DNA of 25,579 nucleotides from Bacillota bacterium (lineage in GTDB: Bacteria; Bacillota; Clostridia; Clostridiales; Clostridiaceae): assembly GCA_023424785.1 (NCBI GenBank), contig JAFADP010000171.1, positions 1-25,579 of the forward strand, in the 5' to 3' direction. The first letter of the stretch is position 1. Every line of letters begins with the position of its first letter. Positions 24,871 to 25,579 of the stretch are shown here, in pieces. Position numbers and translations under genes: made by a program. The notes below the pieces were generated by a model. It was not told where the DNA came from and made no database searches. It worked only from the letters and a program-made list of their open reading frames with translations.

Positions 24871-25122
24871 ATATCCGCGGTACCATCCTAAATTAGCTTT
24901 CGCTCACTCATATTGGTACAAAATTTGAAAAATTTTATACCTAGTCATTTTAACGGTTGACAACCGGCTAAGTCTACTTTTTTCATTTCGGTTAGCGTCT
25001 CAAAGGTGTTCTTCAACATATCAATCATACTAGGCTTACACCATCCCTAGCTCGCTAAAAATCAGTAATATATTTACTCTCCTCATCACAGACATAATAT
25101 TTTTATTCATTAATTGTTTTTT

Positions 25123-25151
25123 ATTATAATCATATATATTTAAAAAATCAA
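25123..25151 (-). promoter_or_regulatory. Promoter of the aspS-gatCAB leader
   Basis: TTGATT (25146-25151), 17 nt, TATAAT (25123-25128) on the minus strand. It places the start of the leader near 25116. No terminator is visible between this and the upstream ATPase gene, so some readthrough into the leader is possible. Confidence 0.75.
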
Positions 25152-25215
25152 TATAAATTTTAAATATATGATAATAAATTAATAATGTTAAGTCTAATTA
25201 CTTTGTAACTTAATA

Positions 25216-25579
25216 TTATAAAGTTTCTTTTGAATCTTCTTTTTCCTCCTTAGAGGATACATCTTGAGAAAATACTTTATAAATTTGAACTATTAATGTT
25301 GGTAAGAAAGCTAATATATAAATTTCAGCTACTAAGTCTCCACTTAAAGGTGCAACTTCAAATAATTTTTGTAGTGGTGGTAAGAATAAAACGGAATTTA
25401 ATAATACTAATCCTGCACCAAATGCATATAAGCTATATTTATTTGATAGTAGCCCTAACTTAAAAATTGATTGTTTTCCTCTACAGTTAAATCCATGAAA
25501 TAGTCTTGCTAAACATAGAGTTGAGAATGCCATAGTGCTAGCTGCCATTTCGTTTCCTGTTGAAAGTCCTATGTGGAAT
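25216..25579 (-). CDS. C-terminal part of a cation-transporting P-type ATPase (calcium type)
   Basis: About 121 residues are visible; the gene runs off the right edge, and ATG 25546-25548 is internal. MAFSTLCLARLFHGFNCR, LFSNKY-like LLSNKYSLYAFG and APLSGDLVAEIYILAF match the last transmembrane helices (Cation_ATPase_C) of PMR1/SERCA-like bacterial Ca2+ pumps. The tail after the last helix is Lys/Glu/Ser-rich. The phosphorylation (DKTGT) and ATP-binding domains lie outside the window, so the ion is not certain. The stop is TAA 25216-25218. Confidence 0.8.
   Translation of the reverse strand, partial: FHIGLSTGNEMAASTMAFSTLCLARLFHGFNCRGKQSIFKLGLLSNKYSLYAFGAGLVLLNSVLFLPPLQKLFEVAPLSGDLVAEIYILAFLPTLIVQIYKVFSQDVSSKEEKEDSKETL

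Larger units (their letters stand above)
24697..25116 (-). ncRNA. T-box leader of aspS-gatCAB: one Stem I, overlapping Glu/Asn specifier, two tandem decision modules
   Basis: Reading the minus strand, Stem I shows GATGAGGAGAGTA, AGCGAG and GGATGGTGTAAGCC, then the specifier context GAAG-AAC-ACCTTTGAG. AAC (Asn) is 25008-25010 and the overlapping GAA (Glu) is 25009-25011. After stem II comes module 1: T-box AGGATGGTACCGCGG (24875-24889) and a terminator at 24841-24870. Only about 40 nt later is module 2: T-box AGGGTGGCACCACGG (24779-24793) and a terminator at 24736-24769. There is no room for a second Stem I. The two bulges read UGGU and UGGC. I recall a GAAC two-codon T-box reported for the same operon type in Clostridium acetobutylicum. 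Confidence 0.93.

Noticed and set aside
1..25579. CRISPR arrays, tRNA or rRNA genes, transposons, prophage
   Set aside because: I looked for regular direct repeats, CCA-ending cloverleaf sequences, transposase motifs and phage genes by eye and saw none.

Overview
The window looks like a stretch of chromosome from a low-GC Firmicute of the Clostridium sensu stricto type. The evidence is very AT-rich DNA with ATA/AGA/TTA-biased codons, strong AGGAGG ribosome binding sites, frequent TTG/GTG starts, T-box leaders, CymR/CysK, a LIV transporter, and an archaeal-type AspRS next to gatCAB. I see no rRNA, tRNA, CRISPR array, transposase or phage module. The species cannot be named from this sequence alone.

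Layout. 1-122: the end of a membrane protein gene. 157-1791: divergent cymR and cysK, the cysteine regulator and its usual partner enzyme. 1839-4422: an AraC-type regulator divergent from an intracellular GH13 glycosidase. 4508-6495: hom (homoserine dehydrogenase without ACT domain) and uvsE. 6531-11030: a complete minus-strand branched-chain amino acid ABC operon, livJ-livH-livM-livG-livF. 11316-12572: a PHP-domain phosphoesterase and 5-formyl-THF cyclo-ligase. 12646-14855: thrS behind a threonine T-box. 14921-16192: a small HNH protein and an unrecognised 227-aa protein, divergent. 16271-16741: ispF, preceded by a doubtful small ORF. 17087-18872: a membrane protein that looks like a SigI C-terminal domain joined to an RsgI anti-sigma protein, overlapping an rluF-type pseudouridine synthase. 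18893-19783: a membrane-anchored polysaccharide deacetylase. 19784-20146: a gene-free stretch with a cluster of DnaA-box-like sequences. 20147-25116: the operon aspS-gatC-gatA-gatB with a long T-box leader. 25216-end: the C-terminus of a cation P-type ATPase.

How it fits together. The aspS-gatCAB operon is a whole pathway for tRNA-dependent amidation. The AspRS carries the His/Pro pair (H24, P75) I associate with non-discriminating enzymes, so it should make Asp-tRNA(Asn), which GatCAB converts to Asn-tRNA(Asn); GatCAB can also make Gln-tRNA(Gln). The leader has one Stem I whose specifier reads GAAC, so it contains overlapping GAA (Glu) and AAC (Asn) codons. It is followed by two consecutive antiterminator/terminator modules with different tRNA-acceptor bulges (UGGU, then UGGC). 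This is the most interesting regulatory object in the window. The SigI-C/RsgI chimera at 17087 and the DnaA-box cluster at 19850-20093 come next.
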